A DNA stretch of 64,000 nucleotides, from assembly GCA_963744935.1 (NCBI GenBank), contig CAVUVM010000013.1, positions 124,001-188,000 on the forward strand, read 5' to 3'. This document shows, one piece after another, positions 18,411-27,211 of the stretch. Both the position numbers and the translations under genes were made by a program. The stretch is from Bog-473 sp963744935. Its GTDB lineage: Bacteria > Actinomycetota > Acidimicrobiia > Acidimicrobiales > RAAP-2. Position 1 is the first letter of the stretch. Each line of letters opens with the position of its first letter. Under the pieces are notes generated by a model. The model did no database searches. It was not told the origin of the DNA and saw only the letters and a program-made list of their open reading frames with translations.

Positions 18411-18737
18411 GTCCGCTTCCACGACCTGCGGCACTTCGCCGCCACCATGTTCGCCTCCACCGGTGCAAGCACCAAGGAGATCATGAGCCGCGGCGTGTGG
18501 AAGTCCGGCGCCATGGTCGTGCGTTACGAGCACGCCTCGGAAGAGCGCGGCGCGCTGCTCGCGCAGGAGCTCAATCCCTACACAAAGGGCTCGAGCAAGG
18601 TTCCGATTGCTTCGGAGTCGGAAGGAGATCGCGCACGTAGCGCCGCACGACGCTGGAGAAGCGGACGGAAAGGAGGGAGAGCTCCTCGAGTTACGCGCTC
18701 CGATCAGCGAGAACGACGCGGAGCGCTCCGGGGGTGA
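18411..18737 (+). pseudogene. Tyrosine recombinase (phage integrase) C-terminal remnant, copy 1
   Basis: The frame opens with 'VRFHDLRHFAATMFAST' (box II His-x-x-Arg) and continues through 'SRGVWKSGAMVVRYEHASEE', whose Tyr is the expected nucleophile. The second active-site position is Trp rather than His, which is known in some recombinases. Everything upstream is missing. Downstream of 'LLAQELN' the frame shifts: similarity to copy 2 resumes in another frame (GELLELRAPISEND against GEVLDLPLLTSQND). It leads directly into a tRNA-like remnant at 18745, just as copy 2 leads into tRNA-Asn. Not functional. Confidence 0.8.
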
Positions 18738-18744
18738 GGTGGGG

Positions 18745-18815
18745 TGAGATTCGAACTCACAGCCTAGCGGGCCCCCAGGAGGAGGACTCTTACCAGCACC
18801 CTCCCGAAGAGTCCC
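18745..18815 (-). other. Degenerate tRNA-like remnant (T-arm intact)
   Basis: On the minus strand GTGAG-TTCGAAT-CTCAC makes a perfect T-arm, and an inverted repeat (GGACTCTT/AAGAGTCC) lies further upstream. No matching 5' acceptor was found, and the would-be anticodon loop is too long. Bases 18748-18770 match 23546-23568 of the tRNA-Asn region at 20 of 23 positions. Read as an attachment-site relic of integrase copy 1, possibly from a class II (Ser/Leu-like) tRNA. Confidence 0.45.
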
Positions 18816-18927
18816 TACTAAACCATCGTGCGCGGTGTCGCAGTTGGCCTGACCCCCTGAAATCGGTCCACCGGAGCCCCGATAGTCAGTCTCGCTCCGA
18901 ACAGACGCGTAACGTTGCTCGTTCAGG

Positions 18928-20706
18928 TCATTCGTCGGGGAGACGCCATCCCACGAGGGCGGCGCGCACCCGTTTGGGTGGTGCCTTCGGGGTCCTGTCC
19001 ATGCGAACCAAGCCGTTCGTCTCCTGAAACGTGTCTGTCAATTGTGTCCAGCAGTAGCCGCAAACCACCGGGCTGTACAGCACTGCCCGGCACTGTTTAC
19101 GGATTTGCTCGAGCCACACATCGACGGTGGGGGCATCGCCATAGCCATAGGCATCAGGTGAATCCTCGGCGAGCGTGATACCGCCGAACTCCGAGAGCAC
19201 GATTGCTCGAGACTCCAGATCGAACCCGTCCAGGGTCAATGTTCGCAATTCCGGTCCGAAGGTGCCAAACAGCTCGCTGACACTCTCGGCAGATGCGTAT
19301 CGTGACGACAGCACCGCCGCATCTTGGGTGTAGTCGTGAATGCCGATGACGTTTCCGGCAGACGTCTCCCAGCCGTCATTCGAGCTGATGAGACGATCGG
19401 GATCGAGTGCGAGCGTCACATTCGTGAGTGCTCGTAGGGTTGCACGGTGTTGCTCGTTGTGTATGAGGTCGGGCAGGCCCCATGATTCGTTCACGGGTAC
19501 CCACGCGATGATGGACGGGTGGCTACGATCTCGGGAGATGACCCGCATCCACTCCGTCATGGAGGCAACGATCGCATTGTTCGAGAATTCGTGTGCACTG
19601 GGAAGTTCTTCCCAGACAAGGACACCTAGTTCGTCGCAGAAGGCGAGCCATCGAGGATCCTCGATCTTCTGATGCTTGCGAACACCGTTGAGACCTAGCT
19701 CCTTGACAAGCTCGACGTCTCGACGCAATGCCGCCACATCGGGAGCAGTAAGCCCGCTGTCGGGCCAATATCCCTGGTCAAGCGCCATCCGGAGGGTAAG
19801 GGGCTCACCGTTTAGCCAAATGCGCCCACGCTCGACGGTGATGGAGCGGATCCCCACGTAGCTTTCGACTGTGTCAGTCTCATCTCCGGCGACATAGCTG
19901 ATGGTGGCATCAATCAGAGTGGGGCGATCAGGACTCCATAAGAAGGCCGTTGGATCTTCCCCCGCGGCGCACTGAAGATTGAACGTCCGGCGCACGTCGA
20001 CCCTATGGTCACATACGTCAGTCACAACGATCCGGTCGTCGATCAACTGCCGCGTTCCCAGAAAGAGCTGGACACGCATCAGGTCACCCGGTCGTGGATC
20101 CCCGCGGACTTCGGCGCTCAGTGATATCGACGGACCCTCAAGGGCCGATGTCCAGTGGAGCTCCGCGATGTATGTCTTTGAGGTGTATTCCAGCCACACT
20201 GACTGCCATATGCCAGTGGAGCGGGTGTACCAAATCTCATGCGGTTTCGATGTCCAGTCCTGCTTCCCTCGAGGGAGGTCCCTTCGTCTTGGGTAGTCGT
20301 CCGCACGCACCGCGATTTCGAGTTCACCGGATGCCGAAGCGGCGTGACTTATGTCGACGGCAAATGGAGTGTGCCCCCCATCATGGGAACCGACCATTTC
20401 ACCGTTGACCCACACCCGTGCCGCCCAATCGACCGCTCCAAAGTGAAGAATGGCTCGCTGGTCTAGCGAGAACTCGGCTGGTACCTGCCACGTTCGGCGA
20501 TACCAACATCGGTTGAGGTCCCCCCTGAAGTTCACGCCGCTGAGGACGGTTTCCGGACAGAAAGGCACCAGGATCTGCGCGTCGAAGTCGACCGAAGAGG
20601 GGTGCTCCCACTCACTGTCGAGATCGACGGCGAAGTCCCACGATCCGTCCAGGCTCTCCCATGTGGCCCGCCGCAGAAGGGGCCGAGGAAATCGTTCATC
20701 TCGCAT
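18928..20706 (-). CDS. GH2 family glycoside hydrolase (beta-galactosidase/glucuronidase-like)
   Basis: The protein has 592 aa if started at the ATG at 20706, which has AGGA six bases upstream; an in-frame TTG at 20748 is an alternative. There is no signal peptide, so it is probably cytoplasmic. The N-terminal sugar-binding jelly roll ('WYRRTWQVPAEF', 'WAARVWVNGEMVGSHDGG') precedes an immunoglobulin-like domain. The TIM barrel carries 'LGLNGVRKHQKIEDPRWL', the acid/base Glu in 'PVNESWG' and the nucleophile Glu in 'VLSEFGG'. At about 590 aa it is shorter than LacZ and closer to glucuronidase-like members. It lies between two att-like relics, which suggests it is island cargo. Confidence 0.88.
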   Translation of the reverse strand: MRDERFPRPLLRRATWESLDGSWDFAVDLDSEWEHPSSVDFDAQILVPFCPETVLSGVNFRGDLNRCWYRRTWQVPAEFSLDQRAILHFGAVDWAARVWVNGEMVGSHDGGHTPFAVDISHAASASGELEIAVRADDYPRRRDLPRGKQDWTSKPHEIWYTRSTGIWQSVWLEYTSKTYIAELHWTSALEGPSISLSAEVRGDPRPGDLMRVQLFLGTRQLIDDRIVVTDVCDHRVDVRRTFNLQCAAGEDPTAFLWSPDRPTLIDATISYVAGDETDTVESYVGIRSITVERGRIWLNGEPLTLRMALDQGYWPDSGLTAPDVAALRRDVELVKELGLNGVRKHQKIEDPRWLAFCDELGVLVWEELPSAHEFSNNAIVASMTEWMRVISRDRSHPSIIAWVPVNESWGLPDLIHNEQHRATLRALTNVTLALDPDRLISSNDGWETSAGNVIGIHDYTQDAAVLSSRYASAESVSELFGTFGPELRTLTLDGFDLESRAIVLSEFGGITLAEDSPDAYGYGDAPTVDVWLEQIRKQCRAVLYSPVVCGYCWTQLTDTFQETNGLVRMDRTPKAPPKRVRAALVGWRLPDE

Positions 20707-20873
20707 CTCGTGTCCTATCTCCTGAGCACTTTCAACAAAATGCGCCAATGTCCGCCAGCAGGCCGGAGCAGGTCTGCGCCGAAGAGGTCGTTCCTAAACC
20801 GGGTCGGACGCATTGCGCGGCGAGTCTCAAGACTGAGAAGCATCGCCTGGATTCACCACAACGACCGAGCAAC

Positions 20874-20920
20874 ACGACGACGAAACCTCCGGGGGAGAGA
20901 CACGAACTCTCAACCTAGCG
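20874..20920 (+). repeat. 47-bp att-like copy of the tRNA-Asn 3' end
   Basis: These 47 bases match 23518-23564 at 45 positions. The latter segment covers the 3' half of tRNA-Asn plus 13 bases beyond its 3' end. Similarity stops at the anticodon region (CCTAGCG). The same orientation of both copies is what insertion by site-specific recombination into a tRNA 3' end leaves behind. The two copies would flank a block of about 2.6 kb containing most of the tRNA cluster. Confidence 0.75.
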
Positions 20921-20992
20921 AGGCCCCCGGACGTTTGGACAGAGCACCCAGTTCGGGACCGGGGGGTCAGCGGTTCGAGTCCGTTCAACCAG
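20921..20992 (+). other. Degenerate tRNA-Pro(CGG)-like sequence
   Basis: A Pro-type anticodon loop TTCGGGA (anticodon CGG) sits between imperfect stem halves CCCAG and CCGGG. It is followed by a T-arm AGCGG-TTCGAGT-CCGTT and the 3' end CAACCAG. No complementary acceptor strand or normal D-stem is present on the 5' side. It adjoins the att-like repeat, so recombination may have replaced its 5' half. Probably not a working tRNA. Confidence 0.35.
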
Positions 20993-21019
20993 AACAGCGG
21001 TGACCTCGCACCTCAGCCT

Positions 21020-21091
21020 TCGGGAGTGGTCCAGCGGTATGGACGCTCGGCTCTGGACCGAGAGACGGTGGTTCGAATCCATCTTCCCGAG
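21020..21091 (+). tRNA. tRNA-Gln (CTG)
   Basis: This is a complete cloverleaf of 72 nt. The acceptor is TCGGGAG pairing with TTCCCGA plus discriminator G. The anticodon arm is CTCGG-CTCTGGA-CCGAG with anticodon CTG. The T-arm is GGTGG-TTCGAAT-CCATC. CCA is not encoded. It is the first of a plus-strand run of tRNA genes. Confidence 0.85.
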
Positions 21092-21122
21092 CACCGGAGA
21101 GGCCCGGTCAAAGCCTCATCGT

Positions 21123-21195
21123 GCCGCAGTAGCTCAATCGGGAGAGCGCCCCGCCGTCAAGGCGGAGGCAACGGGATCGAAACCCGTCTGTGGCG
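21123..21195 (+). tRNA. tRNA-like gene, possible tRNA-Asp (GTC), atypical anticodon arm
   Basis: The acceptor GCCGCAG pairs with CTGTGGC, the D-stem is GCTC/GAGC, and an encoded CCA follows at 21196-21198. Aligned by length, the loop reads CCGTCAA (anticodon GTC), but that register gives two stem mismatches and C instead of U at position 33. CCGCC/GGCGG would pair perfectly with only a 5-nt loop. The T-loop is ATCGAAA rather than TTCGAAN. It may be a diverged island-type tRNA or a decaying one. Confidence 0.5.
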
Positions 21196-21199
21196 CCAA

Positions 21200-21272
21200 G
21201 CCCTGGTGGTGAAACGGATGATCACAGGAGATTACGAATCTCCAGTTCCGGGTTCGAATCCTGGCCGGTTGC
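21200..21272 (+). tRNA. tRNA-Arg (ACG)-like
   Basis: The anticodon arm is perfect (GGAGA-TTACGAA-TCTCC, anticodon ACG). The D-stem is GTGA/TCAC and the T-arm is CCGGG-TTCGAAT-CCTGG. The acceptor halves GCCCTGG and CCGGTTG pair at only about four positions, so the ends look eroded or exchanged. It starts two bases after the CCA of the preceding tRNA. Confidence 0.55.
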
Positions 21273-21428
21273 TGTGCCGTTGGGGGTGCTGTTGTTCGAC
21301 TGACGGACTTCGTTTCACTCGGGGTCGCCTTTTGCCATAGGCGCTCCAGTACGGCATCTGCCCCCGACGAGCCGCTTTGTGCGCGGCCCGCTTACGTCGA
21401 GGAAGACGCGCATGTCAGCGGCTAACGC

Positions 21429-22622
21429 TCAGCCCCAGACCGGGAAGGTGTCGATCGCCCCCGTCGTGCTGTTGCCCGTGCCAGTCGTGCCGACGGCGAT
21501 ACAGAAATGCTGGGTCGGGCAGCTGACCCCGTTGAACTGGTCCACTCCCGTCACCGTCTGCAACGTGGTGGGGTCCTCCCAGCCAACTGGTACGACGGCA
21601 CCCTCGCCCGCCGTCGTCTGGCCGACGGCGAGACACCAGTACGAACCGGAGCAGGCCAAGTCGTTCAACGAGCTCGTGCCTGCAACCGGCCGCGTGAGAC
21701 CCGAGGACTCCCCGACCACCGAGAACACGGCACCCTCGTCACCCACAACACCCGCCATCTGACAGAACTCGAGCGATCCACGGCACGTGCCGGCATAGAG
21801 ATCGCTCTTCTCCGCGAACCCGATGATCGCTCCAATGGAGATGTGACCCTTCGCACCGCCGATCTGAACGAACTCGGCGGCACCGACCGGATAGCGTTGC
21901 TCCGGGGGAGACTGCGTCTGTCCGTCGGCCACGCACCAGTCCCCTCTCACGCACTCGACGCCCGACATGGACACCGGACTGATCGACTGCAACGGGGTGG
22001 CGTATTCGTTGAGAATATTGTCGCCGAATCCGGCCTCGAAAGTCGAGGTGCCAACGGCCATGCAGTGGGCCGTGTCGGAGCAGGCGATACCGACACGCCC
22101 GTACACCGTGTCGGGTGTGTAAACCATGCCGATGCCGTCGAAGATGTCATTAAGGGACGCCTGGCCGTCGCTGATCTTCACGACTGCGCCGCCGGTCGAG
22201 TTTGGGCCGCCCGGCACCTGTGTCTCCGCAAGACCGGTGGCGATGCACGTTTCTGGTTTCGTGCACGTGACCGACGTGAGGGTGTCTGTGTCGCTAATGA
22301 CCTCGGGGGCCCCGGGGACCCCATTGTCGATCGGCACCACGACGCCCTCGCCGTCCACCGATCCGACTGCCACGCATGAGGCCTTCGACGTGCAAGCGAC
22401 ACCGTTGAGAGCCGAGGTCCCGGGCACCGATTGGACGCTCCTATCTGCATTGGCAGTCGGAGCCGCATCGGCGCCGGCGGCATTGACGGCGAGGAGTATG
22501 CTCACGGCACCAACGAGGAACATCGTCCACGCGCTTAGTCCAGCACCGGCACCTCGGCGAGGACTGTCCCCATTTCGGATACTGAAGCCTCCGCGGCCAA
22601 GATGGCGAAACTTCGTGCCCAT
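21429..22622 (-). CDS. Secreted protein with about seven Cys-pair repeats
   Basis: The protein has 397 aa. The ATG at 22622 follows GGGGAGG with a five-base spacer, so the longer upstream frame is rejected. Basic residues precede a hydrophobic signal (about residues 30-55, ending near 'AAGADAAP'). The rest is about seven repeats of the form G-V-x-C-(6-7)-C-x-A-V-G, for example 'LNGVACTSKASCVAVG', 'LTSVTCTKPETCIATG', 'MSGVECVRGDWCVADG' and 'FNGVSCPTQHFCIAVG'. Paired cysteines per blade suggest a disulphide-stapled propeller. Function unknown; the family is probably actinobacterial surface or exoproteome. It lies inside the tRNA cluster, transcribed against the tRNAs. Confidence 0.75.
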   Translation of the reverse strand: MGTKFRHLGRGGFSIRNGDSPRRGAGAGLSAWTMFLVGAVSILLAVNAAGADAAPTANADRSVQSVPGTSALNGVACTSKASCVAVGSVDGEGVVVPIDNGVPGAPEVISDTDTLTSVTCTKPETCIATGLAETQVPGGPNSTGGAVVKISDGQASLNDIFDGIGMVYTPDTVYGRVGIACSDTAHCMAVGTSTFEAGFGDNILNEYATPLQSISPVSMSGVECVRGDWCVADGQTQSPPEQRYPVGAAEFVQIGGAKGHISIGAIIGFAEKSDLYAGTCRGSLEFCQMAGVVGDEGAVFSVVGESSGLTRPVAGTSSLNDLACSGSYWCLAVGQTTAGEGAVVPVGWEDPTTLQTVTGVDQFNGVSCPTQHFCIAVGTTGTGNSTTGAIDTFPVWG

Positions 22623-22850
22623 GGCGTCCTCCCCGAACATGGTGCGCCAATGCCAAGCGGTGCTGTGACGCACCTGTTCAAGTTGATGCTGCCAGAGGTG
22701 CAGCACGCCGGCAAGGGGGGGGTCCCTAGCTGGCCAGGCATGTGATCAGATTCCTAGGGAGGTGTCCCCTACCTGCGAGGCTGAGACCAGATCGAGAATG
22801 AACCTGTGTACCGAGGTGAGGTTCGAGAGAGCTCCCATGAGGGTTGCCAG

Positions 22851-22925
22851 CTCGTTGTAGCTCAGATGGACAAGAGCGCCGCCCTCCGAAGGCAGAGGCC
22901 ACTGGTTCGAGTCCAGTCGACGAGG
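22851..22925 (+). tRNA. tRNA-Arg (CCG)
   Basis: The cloverleaf has 75 nt. The acceptor is CTCGTTG/CGACGAG with one G-T pair and discriminator G, and CCA is encoded at 22926-22928. The D-stem is GCTC/GAGC. The anticodon arm CCGCC-CTCCGAA-GGCAG has one mismatch. The T-arm is ACTGG-TTCGAGT-CCAGT. Confidence 0.8.
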
Positions 22926-22929
22926 CCAC

Positions 22930-23003
22930 GCCGCCATAGCTCAGTGGGAAGAGCGCAGCCCTGGTGCGGCTGAGGTCCCCGGGGTCGGCTCCGGGTGGTG
23001 GCT
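22930..23003 (+). tRNA. tRNA-Thr (GGT), unusual T-loop
   Basis: The acceptor is GCCGCCA/TGGTGGC with a single G-T pair. The D-stem is GCTC/GAGC. The anticodon arm CAGCC-CTGGTGC-GGCTG is perfect. The T-stem CCCGG/CCGGG encloses GGTCGGCT, eight bases without the normal TTC motif. It follows the previous tRNA (after its CCA) by one base. It is either diverged or no longer functional. Confidence 0.6.
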
Positions 23004-23024
23004 CTGAACCGATTTCGGTCCCAT

Positions 23025-23097
23025 GCCCCCGTGGCGCGACTGGACGCGCAACGGTGTCCTACACCGGAGGATGCTCGTTCGAATCGAGCCGGGGGCG
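23025..23097 (+). tRNA. tRNA-Arg (CCT)
   Basis: The acceptor is GCCCCCG/CGGGGGC with discriminator G. The anticodon arm ACGGT-GTCCTAC-ACCGG carries anticodon CCT with one terminal mismatch. The T-arm GCTCG-TTCGAAT-CGAGC is perfect. CCA is not encoded. It is the last plus-strand tRNA before the second integrase remnant. Confidence 0.8.
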
Positions 23098-23140
23098 CTG
23101 TCGGCTGGACTGTGGCGATGCTGACGGATGCATTGGAGGG

Positions 23141-23602
<462 letters not shown>

Positions 23603-23960
23603 AGGGTTGAGAAACAGCCCCCGCACGATATCAGCGGTCCAACCGGGTTTCGGAAGGCGGCTTGCGCAATCTCGGCGGCCCAGAACTCCGCCGAATCCCC
23701 CCGAGCGGTGTGCCAGATCGGGCCCGCTACGCCTTCGCCAGGGTCGGCGGATTCCGATCGGGCCGATCAGCTCCCTCGCTCACCTCAAGCTCAGACCCCA
23801 CGGCACTCGGCGACCGATGATCCGCAGCCAACTGCGCAACGCCCGCGCGACGGCTTCGCGGATAACCGCAGACCTACGTGAAGAACATGAATCGAAGCTC
23901 TTCGTGCCCGCCGCAAGAGCGTGCCATTGATCCGGTTCCAACTACGAATACGATCCCCGA
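23603..23960. other. Gene-free interval after tRNA-Asn
   Basis: About 360 bases lie between the tRNA and the GH43-like gene. I see no convincing reading frame, RNA gene or terminator. It is GC-rich and may contain the tRNA promoter next to 23602. Confidence 0.4.
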
Positions 23961-25586
23961 ATGGCGCACGGCGGTGGGACAGATCGCGGCCCGTCCGACG
24001 TCCGGGCGCACGGCCGCCTGTCGTCTCTCGTTATCCGCTTGCTTGCCGTCCTGAGCATCAGCGCCTGCGTGCTCGCCGCGCTCGCGGCGCCAACCGCCGC
24101 CGGAGCCGCATCGAGAGCCAAAAGGACCACGCCGACGTCGAAGCCCCTCTCAGTTATACCGAGGGCACGCGCTGGGCAGCCGTTGGTCACGCCCGGGCAC
24201 AACGCCACGAAGGGCCCGGTCGGCGTCAACCCGGCCAAGGCCCAGGGCGTCACGCTCACGATCCTCAGCGGACTGCTCCACGGCGAGCCGATCTACAACG
24301 GAGACTTCGCGGACCCCTATGCGCTGTACGACGCGAACACAGAGACCGTGTACGCCTACGCGACCGGCACGACCAATGGTCCGGATGCGAAGGCAGCACA
24401 CATCCCGGTTATCGCCATCACCCGCTCCACCGGCTTCGCCGGGCACTATCTGGGCGACGCGCTGCCCACCCTGCCCAAATGGACCGTGTCCGGTTACCAG
24501 TGGGCGCCGTCGGTATGGGCCCGTCCCGACGGGACCTACGTGCTGTACTACTCGACCCCGGCCAACCACCCGCTCAACTGCGTCTTCAAGGTGACCAACC
24601 CTGGATGCGTCACGACGACGCACGGGCCGAATACGGCGATGTGCATCTCCCGCGCCACCAGCACGAGCCCGTCTGGCCCGTTCGTCGACGACTCACCTGC
24701 CCCGTTCATCTGTCCCACCCAGGAGGGTGGCGCCATCGACCCCAGCATCTACATCCGCGCTGACGGCACTCCCTGGCTGCTCTGGAAGAGCGATGGCGAC
24801 TGCTGCAACGAGCCGACGTACATCTATTCTCAGCAGCTCTCGCCTGACGGGCTCTCCACCATCGGACCCCCCCATCTCCTCATCGGCGCCACGCAGGCGT
24901 GGGAAGGCGGTCTGGTCGAGGCGCCCTCCATGATCAAGGAGGGGACGATCTATTGGCTGTTCTATTCGGCCAACCTCTGGGGAACGCCCAACTACAGCAT
25001 CGGCATCGCGGCCTGTACCACCGTGACCGGACCCTGTGTCAAGCCACTCGATCGGGCGTGGCACACGAGCACCGACAGCGCAAACGGACAGGGATACGGA
25101 GGGTCGGAGTTCTTCCAGACCGGCACCCTCATCTGGATGGTGCACCACGGGCTCGTGCCGGGCGAGTCGGGCAACTACGCGGAGAGGCGACTCTACGTCG
25201 ACCTGATGGTCTTCCCCGCCAAGGGGCTGCCACAGGTGGCAGCCCGGGCGCCGGCCGCCGCCATGGCCGAGGCCGAGCTCTACTACGTCGATCCCAGCCT
25301 CCCCAAACAGCCCAAAGAGGCGTACACCCACCTCATCTCGACCGTCCCCGTCCCGGGTGCCTTCGCCGGCGTCAGCTCACAGCAGGCCATCAGCGCGGGT
25401 GAGCTGGCGTGCACCGGCCTCACCAAACAGGAGGCCTCGTCACAGATCGTCGCATCGCTGGCCGGACGTGGCCTGACCGCCTTCGAGTCCTTTGTCGTGT
25501 CGGAGTTCGCCGCCCAGTACCTGTGCCCCAAGGAAGAGCCGCAGGAAACCTCGGACATGTACCAGGCGCTCCAGGCCGCCTCCTGA
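23961..25586 (+). CDS. Secreted GH43-like glycoside hydrolase with C-terminal DUF732-like domain
   Basis: The protein has 541 aa. A hydrophobic signal (about residues 22-50, ending 'AAPTAAGAAS') indicates export. Residues 95-440 form a five-bladed propeller of the GH43 type, with the three acidic residues in the usual order: Asp118 in 'DFADPYALYD', Asp260 in 'GAIDPSIYIRADG' and Glu320 in 'VEAPSMIKEG'. GH43 members cleave arabinan, xylan or galactan side chains; the substrate is not deducible. The last 85 residues ('GVSSQQAISAGELACTGL', 'FVVSEFAAQYLCP') resemble the two-Cys helical DUF732 domain of actinobacterial exoproteins. No clear Shine-Dalgarno sequence precedes the ATG. Confidence 0.8.
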   Translation: MAHGGGTDRGPSDVRAHGRLSSLVIRLLAVLSISACVLAALAAPTAAGAASRAKRTTPTSKPLSVIPRARAGQPLVTPGHNATKGPVGVNPAKAQGVTLTILSGLLHGEPIYNGDFADPYALYDANTETVYAYATGTTNGPDAKAAHIPVIAITRSTGFAGHYLGDALPTLPKWTVSGYQWAPSVWARPDGTYVLYYSTPANHPLNCVFKVTNPGCVTTTHGPNTAMCISRATSTSPSGPFVDDSPAPFICPTQEGGAIDPSIYIRADGTPWLLWKSDGDCCNEPTYIYSQQLSPDGLSTIGPPHLLIGATQAWEGGLVEAPSMIKEGTIYWLFYSANLWGTPNYSIGIAACTTVTGPCVKPLDRAWHTSTDSANGQGYGGSEFFQTGTLIWMVHHGLVPGESGNYAERRLYVDLMVFPAKGLPQVAARAPAAAMAEAELYYVDPSLPKQPKEAYTHLISTVPVPGAFAGVSSQQAISAGELACTGLTKQEASSQIVASLAGRGLTAFESFVVSEFAAQYLCPKEEPQETSDMYQALQAAS

Positions 25587-25693
25587 GGCGTCCCTGACCC
25601 GTGGGCGACACCCGGATGTCCCGCTCCCCTAACCTTTGCGCCGAAGCCGAGGTGCGCCCGGATTCGAGACGACGACCACGAGGAGCCAGGACC

Positions 25694-27178
25694 ATGACGA
25701 TCGAGAAGACAGCCGTACCCATCCGCCACGACGACCGCTTCTTCATCGGCGGGGCGTGGGTCGAGCCCTCCTCCTCCGACATCATCAACGTGATCGACTC
25801 GGCGACCGAGGAGCTCTACTTCAGCGTCCCCGAAGCCAAGGAGGCCGACATGGACCGGGCGGTCGACGCCGCGGTCGAGGCGTTCCACCGCGGTCCGTGG
25901 CCGAGGATGTCACACGCGCAGCGGGCTGAATACCTGCGGGCGATCGGCGAGGGACTGCGCGGCAAGGCCGACGAGGTCGGGCAGCTGTGGCCCCGCGAGT
26001 CCGGTGCACTCCACATCATCGCCCAGCACACGGCGCCCGGGATGGCCGGCGTGTTCGACTTCTACGCCGGTCTCGCCGACACCTATCCCTTCGAGGAGCG
26101 GGCACAGCCCTCCATGGGTGGCGAGTACGGCCTGCTGGTGCGCGAGCCGGTCGGCGTGGTCGGGGCGATCATCCCGTGGAACGCGCCCATCGGCCTCATC
26201 TCCTACAAGATCGCACCCGCTCTGCTGGCCGGGTGCACCGTCGTCCTCAAGTCCTCGCCCGAGGCGCCGGGTGACGCGTACCTCTTCGCCGAGATCGCCG
26301 AGGACATCGGCCTGCCGCCCGGTGTCCTCAACGTCGTGACGGCGGATCGCGAAGTCTCCGAGCTTCTGGTCCGCAACCCTGCCGTCGACAAGATCACCTT
26401 CACCGGCTCGACCGCCGCCGGCCGGCGCATCGCGTCCCTCTGCGGAGAGCGGATCGCCCGCTGCACGCTCGAGCTGGGCGGCAAGTCCGCTGCGGTGATC
26501 CTCGACGACATGGACCTCGAGGCGGCGGCCGGTGCCATCTCGGGCGCGGAGTGCTTCCTCGCCGGGCAGGTGTGCTCCTCGCTGACGCGCATCATCGTCA
26601 GCCGTGCGCGCCACGACGAGCTCGTCGAGACCCTGGCCGGCACCTTCTCTCAGGTCAAGGTCGGCGACCCCTTCGACGCGCAGACCCAGATGGGGCCGCT
26701 CGCCATGGAGCGCGGGCGCGACCGGGTCGAGGGCTACATCGCCAAGGGCGTCGCCGAGGGGGCAACCCTGGCGACCGGCGGCGGCCGGCCCAAGGACCTC
26801 GAGCGCGGCTACTACATCGAGCCCACGGTCTTCGGCAACGTGGACAACCACTCGACGATCGCCCAGGAGGAGATCTTCGGCCCGGTGCTCAGCGTCATCC
26901 CGGCCGACAACGAAGAGCACGCCGTGACCCTGGCCAACGACACGATCTACGGCCTCAATGCGTCGGTCTTCACCAACGACGTCGACCGGGCTCGAGAGGT
27001 GGCCGGTCAGCTGCGGTCCGGCACGGTGGGGCACAACGCCTTCCGCACCGACTTCGGGATGGCGTTCGGCGGCTTCAAGCAGTCGGGCATCGGGCGCGAG
27101 GGTGGCACCGAGGGCCTGCTGCCGTTCCTCGAGACCAAGACGGTGATCTTGAACGGCGAGCCCTCGAGCTCCTCGTAG
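25694..27178 (+). CDS. NAD(P)-dependent aldehyde dehydrogenase
   Basis: The protein has 494 aa. The ATG at 25694 is preceded by AGGAGCCAGG; homologues usually begin near here. Signature segments are 'GVVGAIIPWNAPIG' (nucleotide and substrate tunnel), 'FTGSTAAGRRI', the general base Glu in 'LELGGKSAAVI' (about residue 259) and the catalytic Cys in 'FLAGQVCSSLTR' (about 293). It oxidises an aldehyde to the acid in the cytoplasm. 'GHNAFRTDFGMAFGGFKQSG' is typical of the broad ALDH family used in alcohol or terpenoid catabolism. It is convergent with rpoD and probably monocistronic. Confidence 0.92.
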   Translation: MTIEKTAVPIRHDDRFFIGGAWVEPSSSDIINVIDSATEELYFSVPEAKEADMDRAVDAAVEAFHRGPWPRMSHAQRAEYLRAIGEGLRGKADEVGQLWPRESGALHIIAQHTAPGMAGVFDFYAGLADTYPFEERAQPSMGGEYGLLVREPVGVVGAIIPWNAPIGLISYKIAPALLAGCTVVLKSSPEAPGDAYLFAEIAEDIGLPPGVLNVVTADREVSELLVRNPAVDKITFTGSTAAGRRIASLCGERIARCTLELGGKSAAVILDDMDLEAAAGAISGAECFLAGQVCSSLTRIIVSRARHDELVETLAGTFSQVKVGDPFDAQTQMGPLAMERGRDRVEGYIAKGVAEGATLATGGGRPKDLERGYYIEPTVFGNVDNHSTIAQEEIFGPVLSVIPADNEEHAVTLANDTIYGLNASVFTNDVDRAREVAGQLRSGTVGHNAFRTDFGMAFGGFKQSGIGREGGTEGLLPFLETKTVILNGEPSSSS

Positions 27179-27211
27179 ACAGAGCCGAGCCCGGGCCGCC
27201 GGCGGGTCGGG

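Noticed and set aside
18745..18815. Functional class II tRNA on the minus strand
   Set aside because: The T-arm is perfect, but no acceptor partner exists and the anticodon loop is about 15 bases long; reported as a remnant only.
22964..23140. Upstream extension of the second integrase frame
   Set aside because: This part of the frame covers tRNA-Thr and tRNA-Arg(CCT) and has no recombinase similarity; the remnant is therefore started at 23141.
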